From: Natrinema gelatinilyticum
GTDB lineage: Archaea; Halobacteriota; Halobacteria; Halobacteriales; Natrialbaceae
Direction: 5' to 3'
Assembly: GCF_024266705.1 (NCBI RefSeq)
Contig: NZ_CP100756.1
Coordinates: 372,001 to 436,000 of the forward strand
DNA: 64,000 nucleotides
Shown here: positions 44,228-53,412 of the stretch, piece after piece
Numbering within the stretch: position 1 is the stretch's first letter
How the letters are laid out: each line of letters starts with the position of its first letter
Program-made: the position numbers and the translations under genes
Notes under the pieces: model-generated
Seen by the model: the letters and a program-made list of their open reading frames with translations, nothing else
The model's database searches: none
What the model was told of the DNA's origin: nothing

Positions 44228-44638
44228 TTACTCGCCGTCAACTGCTGAGTCCTCGGAGCGGTCGGAGACTGTCACCCAGCCGTCCGCCTCGACGCTTACT
44301 TTGTAGCCGTTGTACCGAAACTCGACCATCGAATTCGTGCCGTTCCGGTTGGCCTCGGGGCGCCCGAACAAGGCGTCGTCGATGCCTGTAATGTCCACCA
44401 CCTCGTAGAGGGGCGGGTTCGTGAGCTCGGTTATGGGGACGTCCTCGGCTTCCGCGACGGCACCGATGATCACTGTGGTCAGATCGCGGGGTTCGTCGGG
44501 GTCGTAGTGGGCCTGCGTCACGAACGTCCAGCCTCCATTTGGTACTCTTGCCTCAAGCGTGTCGTCGGCAGCGGGAGTCTCAGTGGGTTTCTCCTCGGTT
44601 TCGGTCGAGGGATTTGAATCAGATCGCTTCTCATCCAT
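44228..44638 (-). CDS. HalOD1 output-domain protein
   Basis: A 136-residue protein with an acidic Ser/Thr/Glu-rich N-terminal 30 residues and a HalOD1 domain over about 45-130: RDLTTVIIGAVAEAEDVPI, YEVVDITGIDDAL and MVEFRYNGYKVSVEADGWVTV. HalOD1 is a haloarchaeal output domain found in signalling proteins; its action is unknown. It follows a winged-helix gene after 6 bases, so the two form an operon placed between mobile elements. Confidence 0.85.
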   Translation of the reverse strand: MDEKRSDSNPSTETEEKPTETPAADDTLEARVPNGGWTFVTQAHYDPDEPRDLTTVIIGAVAEAEDVPITELTNPPLYEVVDITGIDDALFGRPEANRNGTNSMVEFRYNGYKVSVEADGWVTVSDRSEDSAVDGE

Positions 44639-44644
44639 CAGTGG

Positions 44645-45103
44645 TCACTCCTGTTTGTAATTACTCCGTGCGTGTGTTTCCTGTAACACGTCGATACTCG
44701 CCCCGGCGCCTTGCAGGGCCGCGAGCACCTGCGGGGCGTTTGTGCTCGCGATGATGACCTCCTCGCCGCCAGTATCGTACTCGACGATGTCTAAATCGAC
44801 TAACTTCGGGACGTGGGCGTGGTGAAGCGAGACGTACATCTCGTCGCGGTTGAACTCGGCAACGTCCTCTTCGGGGATGTCCCGCTCCCAGGCGACGAGT
44901 TTCGTCGCCAATTCCGTGAGCGTCCAGCGAGAACTCGAGAGGAGCGAGTAGCAGAGGTAGCGTCGTCTCGGATGAGCCAGCGCCTCGTAAACGAAGTTCA
45001 ACTCCAGAATTTCCGCCGGCGGTGGATGCGCCTTTCGGATGTAGGCCTTGACGTTTCGGCGCAGGTCATCTCCAGCGTTTGGCCGCTCCGATTCATCGTC
45101 CAT
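44645..45103 (-). CDS. winged-helix DUF7344-type regulator
   Basis: A 152-residue protein with FVYEALAHPRRRYLCYSLL, the conserved entry of haloarchaeal DUF7344/winged-helix domains, followed by a helix-turn-helix (TLTELATKLVAWERD) and a wing (SLHHAHVPKLVDLDIVEYD). It probably binds DNA. Start at 45103 (MDDESER); an ATG six codons earlier at 45121 is possible. The downstream HalOD1 protein in the same operon is the most likely partner. Confidence 0.8.
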   Translation of the reverse strand: MDDESERPNAGDDLRRNVKAYIRKAHPPPAEILELNFVYEALAHPRRRYLCYSLLSSSRWTLTELATKLVAWERDIPEEDVAEFNRDEMYVSLHHAHVPKLVDLDIVEYDTGGEEVIIASTNAPQVLAALQGAGASIDVLQETHARSNYKQE

Positions 45104-45394
45104 ACTGCCTGTTAATCCCATACACGCTTAACTTCACCGAACTCCATCCGAACTGATTGGTCTGGGTTCACTGACAATGAGGTTTAGCAATGATTCGCAT
45201 TGTGCCACTGCTCCAGAAAAGCCTCGGCCGGGAGCAAATAGGTTCGATCCCCGGTCGTACGCTGCTGACCCCACCTCTGTATCTCCTACGCACCTACCGA
45301 CAGAAAATCGATAGCTCGCTACACCTCTGCAAGATACAAAGCGCATATCGGTCAGTGGACTCGTATCGCACTGTGCGGGGTTAGCTCCATGTAT

Positions 45395-45420
45395 CGGGCT
45401 GGAAGGGACTCGAACCCGGA
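45395..45420 (-). other. tRNA 3-prime-end-like fragment
   Basis: On the minus strand the sequence ccgggttcgagtcccttcc followed by agcccg resembles a T-arm (loop TTCGAGT) plus 3-prime acceptor strand CCAGCCC with G discriminator. The T stem has two mismatched pairs, and no matching D arm, anticodon arm or 5-prime acceptor is found within 100 bases, so it is not a working tRNA. It may be a decayed attachment site left by an integrated element. The remaining interval 45122-45544 shows nothing else. Confidence 0.25.
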
Positions 45421-45544
45421 GAGCCTCATTCCGCAGAGGCGACCGGAGGCCCTCTGTACTCTCCGTACATCGGCACTTCCGTCGAGTCCATCGGTACGTT
45501 TTTGTTCACTAGAAAGCTACTCAAGGATATAAATTCCTGAATAC

Positions 45545-45751
45545 ATGATTGATACAGTATTTGAGGGAGTCTTCGACCTTGTGCTCGGATTCGTTCCTAA
45601 CGTCGTATGGGGGTTCTTGTTGATGTTAGGAGGGGTTGCGACGACGGCAGTTGGTGTGGGTATCTTCAGCAAATCGGCATGGAGTGGCGGGATACTCGTC
45701 ACGGTCGGTGTGTTGGTGATGGTGAGTGTACTGGTCGTGTGGTACCGATAG
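45545..45751 (+). CDS. small two-helix membrane protein
   Basis: A 68-residue hydrophobic protein with two membrane helices (about residues 9-38 and 46-66) separated by FSKSAWSGG. Good start at ATG 45545 after an AT-rich tract gatataaatt. No family recognised. It sits between the tRNA-like fragment and a decayed TnpB-type scar, so it may be cargo of a former mobile element. Confidence 0.6.
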   Translation: MIDTVFEGVFDLVLGFVPNVVWGFLLMLGGVATTAVGVGIFSKSAWSGGILVTVGVLVMVSVLVVWYR

Positions 45752-45790
45752 CCGAGCTCGTGTCAAAAGGTCCTGCCGTCCTTTAGCACG

Positions 45791-46138
45791 GTGAAGTACC
45801 TCGGGGACAAGCCCCGAGGCTTCACCGTTTTGACCGCACGTCCCAAAACGGGTCATGCTGTCGCAGGCGAATGTAATTCCCCTCGACCTCCCCGTACCGG
45901 GTCGGCTGGAAGTAACACCCGAACGCCCGGTGCGTCCGTGAGGGTCGGCCGCTCCACCACGGCCCGATGGCGTCCGTCGCACCACGCCGAAGACGTGGGT
46001 TTTGAGAGAGCCACATTCCTCCGCACCTGTGCACAGGTACGACGAAGTACGGTCTGTAACTCGCCGAACTGCAGCTCTAAACACGTTAGAAACGCTACTA
46101 AAGCGTACCCGATTCACCCTCGGGGTCACGCCCCGAGG
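45791..46138 (-). mobile_element. decayed TnpB-type (IS1341) element or derived miniature element
   Basis: A 350-base block has the same 8-bp stem at both ends: CCTCGGGG/CCCCGAGG with 5-nt loops at 45799-45819 and at 46118-46138. The outer hairpin is extended by gtgaag/cttcac (45791-45796 with 45820-45825), the form seen at right ends of haloarchaeal IS200/IS605-type elements. Minus-strand frames inside are protein-like in patches (RPSRTHRAFG, EVEGNYIRLRQHD) but broken. No transposase remains. The region from 45752 to 46931 has no intact gene. Confidence 0.5.
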
Positions 46139-46194
46139 CGCTCTCGCTGTAGTTTTGTAGATTCACGTCCACCTCCTCCCTTCTCGTCAGATGT

Positions 46195-46365
46195 GAGGAT
46201 CCATCGTAACCGACTGTTCCCTCGTTTTGAGATGCTCACTTCCGTCCGCGAGTCGGCTGACTCACGGACGGTCGGATCCAACCCTGCATAGCTCACTACC
46301 TGTTTGTCTTCGTCGAACCGATTGATCTCGCCTAACTCGGCCGTGATCAGTAATCCTGAGAAGAA
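46195..46365 (-). pseudogene. fragment of an IS110-family transposase
   Basis: A 57-codon stretch reads FFSGLLITAELGEINRF, VVSYAGLDPTVRESADSR and SISKRGNSRLRWIL, which aligns with the C-terminal domain of the two complete IS110 transposases in the window, then loses similarity on both sides. It is a truncated relic. Between it and the SWIM gene (46366-46931) I see no gene. Confidence 0.75.
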
Positions 46366-46931
46366 TGGCGGTTTCATCACTGGTCGCCCGCTGAATGCAC
46401 CCCCATCTTGTAGGCCGTTTTCTTCAGGCGTTGACACTATCTAACCGTTGAAGAAGTGGTGAACTCGCAAAATGAGGGTTGTAGCTCTATTAGCGGTGGA
46501 TTCAGTCGATTCCGTTCCCCGCAGTGACCCCGCCTACTCGGTGTGAAAGCGGTCGTGGCGACGGCCTCGAGACGAATGGTGGCGAACGATATCGAACGAT
46601 TCACAGGGTGAACGGGACCGGAATCGATGGCACCAGAACTGAAGCGAGATACGCCCCGCTGGTGTGACAACAGAGTGATAACCACGCCCTCCGCAGCCGA
46701 TTTCACCGCACGCGGCCTTCGACACGTTCTGCCGGGTCACAGAACCGCCGGTCCAACGCGACTGCTCGCTCACAGCCGCTCACTCGCTCATCCCTCGCAC
46801 GACGTTGGCCTGCGCCTCGGACCCACTTGGCGCAGATCGGCGCGCGCCATCGCGCGACGGCGAGCCGAGTGATGAATGGATCGTCCAACGAGTACGAGTG
46901 CTACGAGTGGAAATCGGGTCATGCGACGGTC

Positions 46932-47333
46932 TCAGAGCAGTTCACGAACGTCCGAGTACCACATGTCGTGGTAATCGACGTGACCGACGCGTCGGGCGAT
47001 CGCGACGGCTAGCGAGTGCCAGCAGCGCTCGGTCGGGTCGTCGTCGTCCAGGTTGTACTCGCTGTCTTTGCAGGTGCAGTTCCCGTCTTCGACGATGTAC
47101 TCGTCGTCGTAGCCGACTACGATCGTGAAGTCGCGATAGGCTTTCACGCGGTTTTCGCCCACCGCCTCGATGGCGCGAACCCCGCGGTCACCGTGAATCC
47201 GTGAGATGTCGCCCACGACCTCGGGCGTCAACTCGCCGGCTTCCTCGAGGGCAGCCTGCCATCGTTCGACGGGATTGGCCTCCGACACGACAGGAACTGT
47301 GTCCCGAACTGTAAAATTGGTTTGGTTGTCCAA
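46932..47333 (-). CDS. SWIM zinc-finger protein
   Basis: A 133-residue protein. The C-terminal half contains [11 protein letters not shown] and [16 protein letters not shown], a SWIM finger (CxC...CxH); the N-terminal half holds a helical [12 protein letters not shown] and [25 protein letters not shown] fingers bind DNA or proteins. It is divergent from trm1 with 210 bases between starts. It could regulate or simply neighbour trm1. Confidence 0.82.
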   Translation of the reverse strand: MDNQTNFTVRDTVPVVSEANPVERWQAALEEAGELTPEVVGDISRIHGDRGVRAIEAVGENRVKAYRDFTIVVGYDDEYIVEDGNCTCKDSEYNLDDDDPTERCWHSLAVAIARRVGHVDYHDMWYSDVRELL

Positions 47334-47543
47334 CGCGACCGATTCGGTCGTGTCGATGTGCAGTGGGCCATCGGGACCGCCGGAGTCCCTCCGACGCCGT
47401 TATCGCACTACCGTTTCCTCTCCTCACTTACGGGTGGCCGACCGGCTATCGCGACCGGGCCCAGCGACTGCCGAAAGCGGATCGGCTCCGAATCGTCCGC
47501 GCGAGACCACACTGCTTTTCGCGCGCTACCGACGAGACGTGAT

Positions 47544-48659
47544 ATGCGCGTCACCGAGGGCGGGATCGAACTCGAGGTTCCCGGCGAGCAGACCGAGGGG
47601 ATCGAAGAGGCGGTGTTCTACAATCCACGACAGGAACTAAACCGGGATTTGACGATCGCGACGCTCCGAGCGTATCGCCGTCGCGAGGAGCGCGCGACGA
47701 CGTATCTGGATGCGATGACGGCGAGCGGTGTCCGCGGCGTCCGAGCCGCAGCGGACGGCTGGGATGTCACCTGTTGTGACGTCGACGAGGCGGCCGTCTC
47801 CCTCGCGCGGGAGAACGTCGATCGGAACGGCGTCGAAGCGACGGTCGAACAGCGGAACGTCAACGCCCTGATGCACGAGTCCGCGTTCGACGTGATCGAC
47901 CTCGATCCCTACGGGACGCCGATGCCGTTCACAGACGCCGCGTTCGCCACCTGTCGGGACCTCCTCTGTGTGACCGCGACCGACACTGCGCCCCTCTGTG
48001 GCGCACACTTCAACAGCGGCGTCCGCTCGTACTCCGCGGTGCCGCGAAATACGGACTACCACGCGGAGATGGGCGTGCGGATCCTCATCTCAGCGCTCGC
48101 ACGTAGTGCCGCCCGCTTCGACGTCGGCGTCGAACCAATCCTGACCCACGCGACCAGCCACTACGTCCGGACCTACCTCGACCTCGAGCACAAAGCGACG
48201 GCGGCCGATGCGGCGATCGACGAACTCGGTTACGTCTACCACTGCGAAGACTGCCTCTTCCGAGAGACCGATCGGGGGCTGATCGCCGATCCGCTCGAGC
48301 GCTGTCCCCACTGTGATGGCACGCGGCTGCTCACTGCCGGTCCCGTCTGGCTCGGCCCAGTACGGGACCGGTCGTTCGTCGCGAGGGTTCGCGAGGGAGT
48401 TCCGGACGCGTTTGGAACGGCAGACACCGCACGGGACCTCTGTGAGACGCTCGAGGCGGAACTCGACGAGCCGATGCACTACGATCAGCACAAACTCTGT
48501 CGAAACTGGGGGCTGCCCGCCAACGCGATGGACGACTTCTTGACAGACCTGCGAGACGCAGGGTACGCGGCCTCGAGAGCCCACTACGGCGGGACGACGT
48601 TCAAGACGGACGCGAGCGTCGGCGAGATCCGCGCTGCGACCGAGGAAACCCTCGATTGA
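47544..48659 (+). CDS. trm1: tRNA (guanine26-N2)-dimethyltransferase Trm1
   Basis: A 371-residue Trm1. [44 protein letters not shown] (SAM motif I region) and [11 protein letters not shown] (catalytic motif IV) define the methyltransferase half; the C-terminal domain has a zinc site YHCEDCLF and RCPHCDG. It dimethylates G26 of tRNA. The ATG at 47544 matches the family start. Chromosomal housekeeping gene surrounded by mobile remnants. Confidence 0.94.
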   Translation: MRVTEGGIELEVPGEQTEGIEEAVFYNPRQELNRDLTIATLRAYRRREERATTYLDAMTASGVRGVRAAADGWDVTCCDVDEAAVSLARENVDRNGVEATVEQRNVNALMHESAFDVIDLDPYGTPMPFTDAAFATCRDLLCVTATDTAPLCGAHFNSGVRSYSAVPRNTDYHAEMGVRILISALARSAARFDVGVEPILTHATSHYVRTYLDLEHKATAADAAIDELGYVYHCEDCLFRETDRGLIADPLERCPHCDGTRLLTAGPVWLGPVRDRSFVARVREGVPDAFGTADTARDLCETLEAELDEPMHYDQHKLCRNWGLPANAMDDFLTDLRDAGYAASRAHYGGTTFKTDASVGEIRAATEETLD

Positions 48660-48665
48660 TCGCGA

Positions 48666-48866
48666 TCACTCCGCGCTGGCGTACAGGCGGACGAGCCCGC
48701 ACTCCGGACAGCAGACGCCCTGTAGCGTCGTCGAATTCTGGAAGCCGATCTTGCCCAAGAGTCCGTCGCGTTTTCCGGTCGCGATCGACGGCTTCATGCC
48801 CTCGCCGTCGCGGACGGACACCGATTCCATCGACACGCCGCAGTCTGGGCAGCGTCGTTGTTCCAT
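48666..48866 (-). CDS. zinc-ribbon protein
   Basis: A 66-residue protein with RRCPDCGVSME at the start and GVCCPECGLVRLY at the end, a CxxC...CxxC zinc ribbon with a 40-residue spacer that includes KRDGLLGKIGF. Function unknown; typical haloarchaeal small zinc protein. Tail-to-tail with trm1, 6 bases apart. The 364 bases upstream (48867-49230) show no gene. Confidence 0.75.
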   Translation of the reverse strand: MEQRRCPDCGVSMESVSVRDGEGMKPSIATGKRDGLLGKIGFQNSTTLQGVCCPECGLVRLYASAE

Positions 48867-49230
48867 GCGATATAGTTCGTGCGCTGATGGAAAAGCGGGA
48901 CGGATTAGATCTGTTCGACGCGGGCCACTCGGGGGTCTCGATACCGCGTCGCCGATGGGGCCGCGATGAATCGCGAATACGAGTCGACGACCCCTCGAGT
49001 GCGGGTCCTAATGCGATGACCGTGCGGAATGCGCCGCGTCCAATCGCCCGAGACCGGACGTGAATTCGCCGATCGAGACCGGCGTCGAAGTTACCTCCGG
49101 ATACGACCGATTCGTGGGACCGGACTGCGGAACCCAACACGAGGGAAATCACGAATCTGAGCGCGATCGAACGCCGTCTCGATCCGGCGGCGCTTCGTGC
49201 CGAGGGAGGGCATAATGTGGCGCGGATCGA

Positions 49231-50538
49231 ATGGAGCACGTGATCGATCACAGCCGGGGACTCGAGCTGACGGAGCGGGCCATCCGGCTCGCCAGGGACG
49301 AACAGATGACGTTGCTGGCAGCCGGCGTCGCATTCTACGGGTTTCTCTCGCTCGTCCCGCTGGTGTTGCTCGCGCTGGGTATCGCCGCGTCTATCGGTGG
49401 AGAGGCCCTCGCCGCTCGACTCATGGTGGCGGTTGACAACGTTTTTACGCCGCCGGCCCGGGAACTGCTCGCCGAGACTATTTTCGACGAGACCAATCGT
49501 CAAGGGGCGACCGTCGTCGGTATTTTCGGCTTACTGTGGGGATCGAGTCGCGTCCTGAGGGGTCTCGATCGAGCCTTTTCAGAGGTCTATGGCACTGCGG
49601 GATCGAAATCATTGTTCGACAGCATCTGGGACGCGACGATCGTCGCGCTCGTCATCTCGCTCGGCCTCGTGCTCGTCGGCGTCCTCGAATTCCTGCTCCG
49701 GTTCGTCCCCGGTTTCGAGATGATGATCGTCGGCCAGCTGTTCGTCGTAATCGGGCTTGTCGCGACGTTCTTACCGTTGTACGTCGTTTTTCCGGACGCG
49801 AACGTCGGCGTCCGAGAGGCGATCCCGGGAGCGGTCGTCGCCGCCGTCGGCTGGTTCGGCCTCAGCCAAACGTTCTGGGTGTATGCCAATCTCGTCACGG
49901 AATATACGGTATACGGCGCGCTCGGGGCCGTATTCCTCGTCCTCGTCTGGCTCTACGTCGGCGCGGTGCTCCTCGTCTTCGGAGCGATTCTGAATGCAGT
50001 GCTCGCCTCCCGTGAAGTGGATCGGCAGCTACAAAGTCCCAGCGGACGACAGGTCTCGACAGAAGCGATGACCGACGACGCCACGGGTGCCGACGAGGGA
50101 GCCACGGAGGACCGCGGGACCGACCGCGCAGCGACGAGACACGCGGGCGCTCGGACGCACGATCGGGCGGACGATCCCGAGGTGCTGCGCGAAGAGATCG
50201 AGCGGCTGCGCGACCGCATCGACGACTTCGAGGACGACGTCGAAGATCGCACCGTCAGAAAAGAATCCCTCGAGGGCGAACTCAAACGCTACGTCCGAAA
50301 ACGGATTCGCCGCGGCCACGCGCGCGACTGGGGGCCATACATCGTCTTGCTATACGGGACAGCCATGTCCATCGGCGCATTTTACTTCCTCGAGGGCGGC
50401 TGGGCGATTCTCGCGATGTTCGTCGTCTGGACGTCGACGCTCGGGGTTTACGTCCTGATGGTCCTGTTCGGATTCGGAATCTCGCTGCTCGATGCCCCCG
50501 GCCACCTGCGCGATCTGATCGGCGAGCGGCGTTCGTAA
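49231..50538 (+). CDS. YihY/BrkB-family membrane protein
   Basis: A 435-residue membrane protein. The first 270 residues hold six helices with the family features MTLLAAGVAFYGFLSLVPL, GLLWGSSRVLRGLDRAF, FPDANVGVREAIPGAVVAA and YGALGAVFLVLVWLYVGA. An acidic linker (about 285-310) leads to a coiled coil (VLREEIERLRDRIDDFE) and then two further C-terminal helices. The extra C-terminal part is an addition to the common BrkB core. The cellular role of the family is uncertain. After it, 50539-50855 holds no gene that I can support. Confidence 0.85.
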   Translation: MEHVIDHSRGLELTERAIRLARDEQMTLLAAGVAFYGFLSLVPLVLLALGIAASIGGEALAARLMVAVDNVFTPPARELLAETIFDETNRQGATVVGIFGLLWGSSRVLRGLDRAFSEVYGTAGSKSLFDSIWDATIVALVISLGLVLVGVLEFLLRFVPGFEMMIVGQLFVVIGLVATFLPLYVVFPDANVGVREAIPGAVVAAVGWFGLSQTFWVYANLVTEYTVYGALGAVFLVLVWLYVGAVLLVFGAILNAVLASREVDRQLQSPSGRQVSTEAMTDDATGADEGATEDRGTDRAATRHAGARTHDRADDPEVLREEIERLRDRIDDFEDDVEDRTVRKESLEGELKRYVRKRIRRGHARDWGPYIVLLYGTAMSIGAFYFLEGGWAILAMFVVWTSTLGVYVLMVLFGFGISLLDAPGHLRDLIGERRS

Positions 50539-50855
50539 ACGACCCTGCCCTCCTCGCTCGTTCCGCAAGGCCAGGGGACCTCGAATGATACTGAGTGGTG
50601 TTTCAACCTTCGACTTGTGAGTATCAGCATCCGTGCAGTGGCAGATTTGAACTGTGAACTGACAGTAACGGCGTGCAAGACTTAGAGGATGAGTTCAGCA
50701 GAATGGCATCATTTATTCCGGGCGATTTGTGATGAATCAGCCAATTAATCGACCTGCGTATTGATCAGCTGGAGAGCGTGCTGTTCAATAGTAGTCGTTT
50801 GAACGCTACGAGGGTACTATCCATACGCCCGACCGAAGAAAATAGCACCGAAGTG

Positions 50856-51125
50856 TTAGTCGAGCAGCGATTCAAGCGCTTTTCCCCGCAGTCCCAGTGG
50901 TGCCAGAATCAAGAACGGCGTCATGGCGCCCCCCTTTTGGCTGCCGGGACAGTTAGGGCCCGAATTCGGGCCAGCGTTCGGACCATCACCGCCTTTGTAG
51001 TTATCACAGTGGTTGGACTGTGGATGGTGTTTCGGTTTGTCTGCGGCTACTTGCGGCGCTCCCACGCTCGCCAGTACCGTTGCGACGATTACTAAGACGA
51101 GGAGGATTCGAAGTGCTTGTTTCAT
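50856..51125 (-). CDS. small predicted secreted protein, Gly/Asn/Pro-rich
   Basis: An 89-residue protein with a clear N-terminal signal: MKQALRILLVLVIVATVL then a small-residue stretch and AA before DKPKHHPQ, a plausible cleavage site near residue 29. The exported part is rich in Asn, Gly, Pro and His, with two Cys (DNYKGGDGPNAGPNSGPNCP region) that could pair, and ends with a hydrophobic segment MTPFLILAPLGL. No family recognised. It follows the 49-residue frame at 51183-51332 after 57 bases on the same strand, so they may form one operon. Confidence 0.6.
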   Translation of the reverse strand: MKQALRILLVLVIVATVLASVGAPQVAADKPKHHPQSNHCDNYKGGDGPNAGPNSGPNCPGSQKGGAMTPFLILAPLGLRGKALESLLD

Positions 51126-51182
51126 GTATACGTGGTTCTCTTTCTCTGTTTGCTCGCGTGTTCGTGATCGTTTGGAACCGAC

Positions 51183-51332
51183 CTAGTTCCCTCTCCCTTT
51201 TCGGGCGCTCTGAGGCTGACTCCGCGGGTTGCCACCGCTGCCGCCTCGGCCTGCACCGCGACGACGTCCCTGAGCAGTCGTGGCGCCGGTCAATCCAAGC
51301 AGTGCAGCGCCGCTCAGAATTTCGGCTAGCAT
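51183..51332 (-). CDS. small Arg/Gly-rich predicted exported peptide
   Basis: A 49-residue frame: a hydrophobic start MLAEILSGAALLGLTGATTA, then a strongly basic Gly/Arg/Ser/Gln-rich tail (QGRRRGAGRGG to the end ARKGRGN). The net positive charge is unusual for a haloarchaeal proteome. A TATA-like element on the minus strand (ctaaaagagg, 51361-51370) lies about 30-38 bases before the start, the right place for transcription. It is followed by the second small secreted protein. It is below common size limits and may be missed. Translation is unproven. Confidence 0.4.
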   Translation of the reverse strand: MLAEILSGAALLGLTGATTAQGRRRGAGRGGSGGNPRSQPQSARKGRGN

Positions 51333-51360
51333 CGCATCATTCCTCGACGCGAGTCTCGTG

Positions 51361-51370
51361 CCTCTTTTAG
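51361..51370 (-). promoter_or_regulatory. TATA-like box of the small-peptide operon
   Basis: Minus-strand ctaaaagagg, about 34 bases before the ATG at 51332. Confidence 0.4.
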
Positions 51371-51376
51371 GGTTGG

Positions 51377-52236
51377 ATCGGGTTCTGGCATCGGTACATC
51401 CGGGCAGCCGACTCGTGTCCGCGTATCGCTGAGTCGATACTGCCCACAGCCATGGGAACCGACCCTGGTATTAAACAGAGACATTTGTTTCAATTACCAT
51501 CCATAACCGATATCGACCTGGCGACACTGTTTCCGAGTTCAAGAATATTCACCATCTGAGGCGGCTATGGTTACTTAATATGTGCATATAGTATCTCGCA
51601 AGAAAGCAGTTCGAGGCGGCGATGAAGTATGGAGGCCATTCCGAAAGACGAACATTATTTTCTTTTTTCACTGACACTACTGTCTTATCGACCAAATCAG
51701 AGCATATACGGGACGAGAGTCCGTCTACGTGTCCAACGACTAACCTTGTACTCCGGCTTATCTTTTTGCTGGGTGGTAGAAGCCACTTTCGCAACCATAC
51801 TTTGACTCACGATATGGGTGACACGACTGTGACGAAGCCCGTATAAGAAGAAATTATACTATATAAAATATCTTCTTCAGGTGACTTCCAAAATACGTCA
51901 TATAAGAACATGTTCAAAATCTAACAGATCGATTATGACTGGCGCGTCAGTACCATGTTGCCAAGTGAAACTCTGACGATGCGCCTTCTCCAGCCAACGC
52001 ATTCGTAGCGGTCTCACAGTCCTTCCGTTCGCCATACTGCAGCGCCATATCACATCTTACTCTCCACCTTGCGGATAATCGAGTTGTGTGTCGTGGCTAG
52101 AGGCTACGAGATTTGAGTCGCCAGACAGTGCCTACACTGAGCACTCACCACTCCTCGATAATCGCCTCTGACTCGTGCTGCATTCGCGCTCCTATGAAAA
52201 TCCCGCACCGATCCATCCCACACCATTGACAATAAT
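51377..52236. other. AT-richer region without supported genes
   Basis: This stretch is markedly richer in A/T than the rest. A 7-bp inverted repeat, AAGAAGA (51845-51851) and TCTTCTT (51871-51877), flanks a 19-base A/T run and may be a promoter or structural site. Short frames exist (for example minus strand 51549-51794, 81 codons) but their composition and codon use are not convincing. It probably consists of remains of former insertions. Confidence 0.45.
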
Positions 52237-52267
52237 TGTTTGGGTGAACTGCTAGCTCACCCAAACA
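52237..52267. repeat. perfect 11-bp palindrome
   Basis: TGTTTGGGTGA at 52237-52247 and TCACCCAAACA at 52257-52267 with a 9-base loop. It lies 105 bases beyond the 3-prime hairpin of IS110 copy 2. It could be a terminator or mark the element boundary. Confidence 0.5.
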
Positions 52268-52371
52268 CAGCTGCGAAATCACCTGACGGCGGCCACTTCA
52301 GAGAAAGAACCTCCCGGCAGGCGGGGGAATTCTTGTTGCGGTAGCGGTAGCTGTGCGGACGAAAGCAAGCC

Positions 52372-52404
52372 GTGCCTGAGCGACGTGAACCGTCGCTCAG
52401 GCAC
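52372..52404 (-). terminator. hairpin across the IS110 copy 2 stop codon
   Basis: A perfect 14-bp stem, GTGCCTGAGCGACG at 52372-52385 and CGTCGCTCAGGCAC at 52391-52404 with a 5-nt loop, overlaps the last codons and stop (52397-52399) of the transposase. It corresponds in position to the hairpin of copy 1; both coding strands share GAGTGCCTGAGCG there. Confidence 0.55.
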
Positions 52405-53389
52405 TCACCTCCGGTGGATCGTACGATTCCTGTCGCTTCAGCATGTGGAAGATGGAGACCAGCATCTTCCGAGCTGTTGCAACAATCGCTATCTGGTGGT
52501 TTTTCCGCCGTTTCAACCGTGTGTAAAAGTTGCCGAGGTAATCGTCGTACCGGACGGATACATGAGCACACTGGACGAGGGCCCAGCGCAGTGGCGCTGA
52601 GCCCTCTTTGCTGATGCTTCCATGGACTTCCATATCGCTGGACTGGTGAACCATTGGATCGAGTCCAGCGTAACTCACCAGTTCTTCCTGCCGGTCAAAC
52701 CGATCAATCTCACCGATTTCTGCAACGATTAACGCAGCCGTGGACTGTCCAACACCCGGAATCGACAGCAGCCGCTGGGCTGCTGGCGATTCCAGTGTCT
52801 TCTGCTCGATTTTTTCTTCGAGCTTCTCAATCTGCGCGTCGTACTCATTGATCACGGAGAGGTGTGCCTCAACGATCGTTCGATCAGCCTCACTGAGCGA
52901 GAGTTCCGCGAGGAACTCTCGCCCAGTTGGGCCGAACAACTCGCTGTCGTAGGCGTTGTCGGTGCGCTTGAGGACGGCTCTAACGCGGTTTTTCTCTGCT
53001 GTCCGTTCTTCGACCAGCGCCTTCCTCGTTCGGACGAGATCCCGCAACGTGCGGATCTCGTCCGACGGGATGTAGCTCTCAGCGAGCATATCCGCCCGAA
53101 GCATGTGCGCGAGTCGTTTAGCGTCGATGCGATCGGTCTTGACCGTCGCATCGGCGATGACCCTGTTTTTTGATGGGTTAACGAGTGTAACGTCGAGATG
53201 CTCGTCGAGCATCTCGTACACCGGGCGGTAGTGACCAGATGCTTCGATCGCAGCTTCGCCACCGGCGTACTGTTCGGCGAGTTCGTCAAGACGATCGTTT
53301 GGCAAGCGAATCTCGTCTTGCAAGTTGCCGTCGTCGTCCACGACGGCAACTTGCGAGTATCGTGTGTGCGTGTCTATTCCGAGGTACAT
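52397..53389 (-). CDS. IS110-family transposase (DEDD), copy 2
   Basis: A 330-residue transposase starting MYLGIDTHTRYSQVAVV. KTDRIDAKRLAHML carries acidic residues of the RuvC-like site; LLSIPGVGQSTAALIVAEIG, LVSYAGLDPMVHQSSD and GSISKEGSAPLRWAL make the C-terminal domain with its conserved Ser. The frame is intact. Start at 53389 by comparison with copy 1; an upstream in-frame ATG at 53422 falls inside the leader repeat and is unlikely. Confidence 0.93.
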   Translation of the reverse strand: MYLGIDTHTRYSQVAVVDDDGNLQDEIRLPNDRLDELAEQYAGGEAAIEASGHYRPVYEMLDEHLDVTLVNPSKNRVIADATVKTDRIDAKRLAHMLRADMLAESYIPSDEIRTLRDLVRTRKALVEERTAEKNRVRAVLKRTDNAYDSELFGPTGREFLAELSLSEADRTIVEAHLSVINEYDAQIEKLEEKIEQKTLESPAAQRLLSIPGVGQSTAALIVAEIGEIDRFDRQEELVSYAGLDPMVHQSSDMEVHGSISKEGSAPLRWALVQCAHVSVRYDDYLGNFYTRLKRRKNHQIAIVATARKMLVSIFHMLKRQESYDPPEVSA

Positions 53390-53412
53390 AGGACGCCTCC
53401 GTTGGGACTGAT

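Noticed and set aside
45380..45490. Complete tRNA gene
   Set aside because: T-arm-like sequence is present but the T stem has mismatches and no D arm, anticodon arm or 5-prime acceptor strand can be found.
46437..46931. Short frames between the IS110 fragment and the SWIM gene
   Set aside because: Translations are Arg/Ser/Thr-rich with no motif and occur in several frames at once, as is usual for non-coding GC-rich DNA.
51549..51794. 81-codon minus-strand frame in the AT-rich region
   Set aside because: No codon bias, no motif, no promoter; such a length is expected by chance at lower GC.
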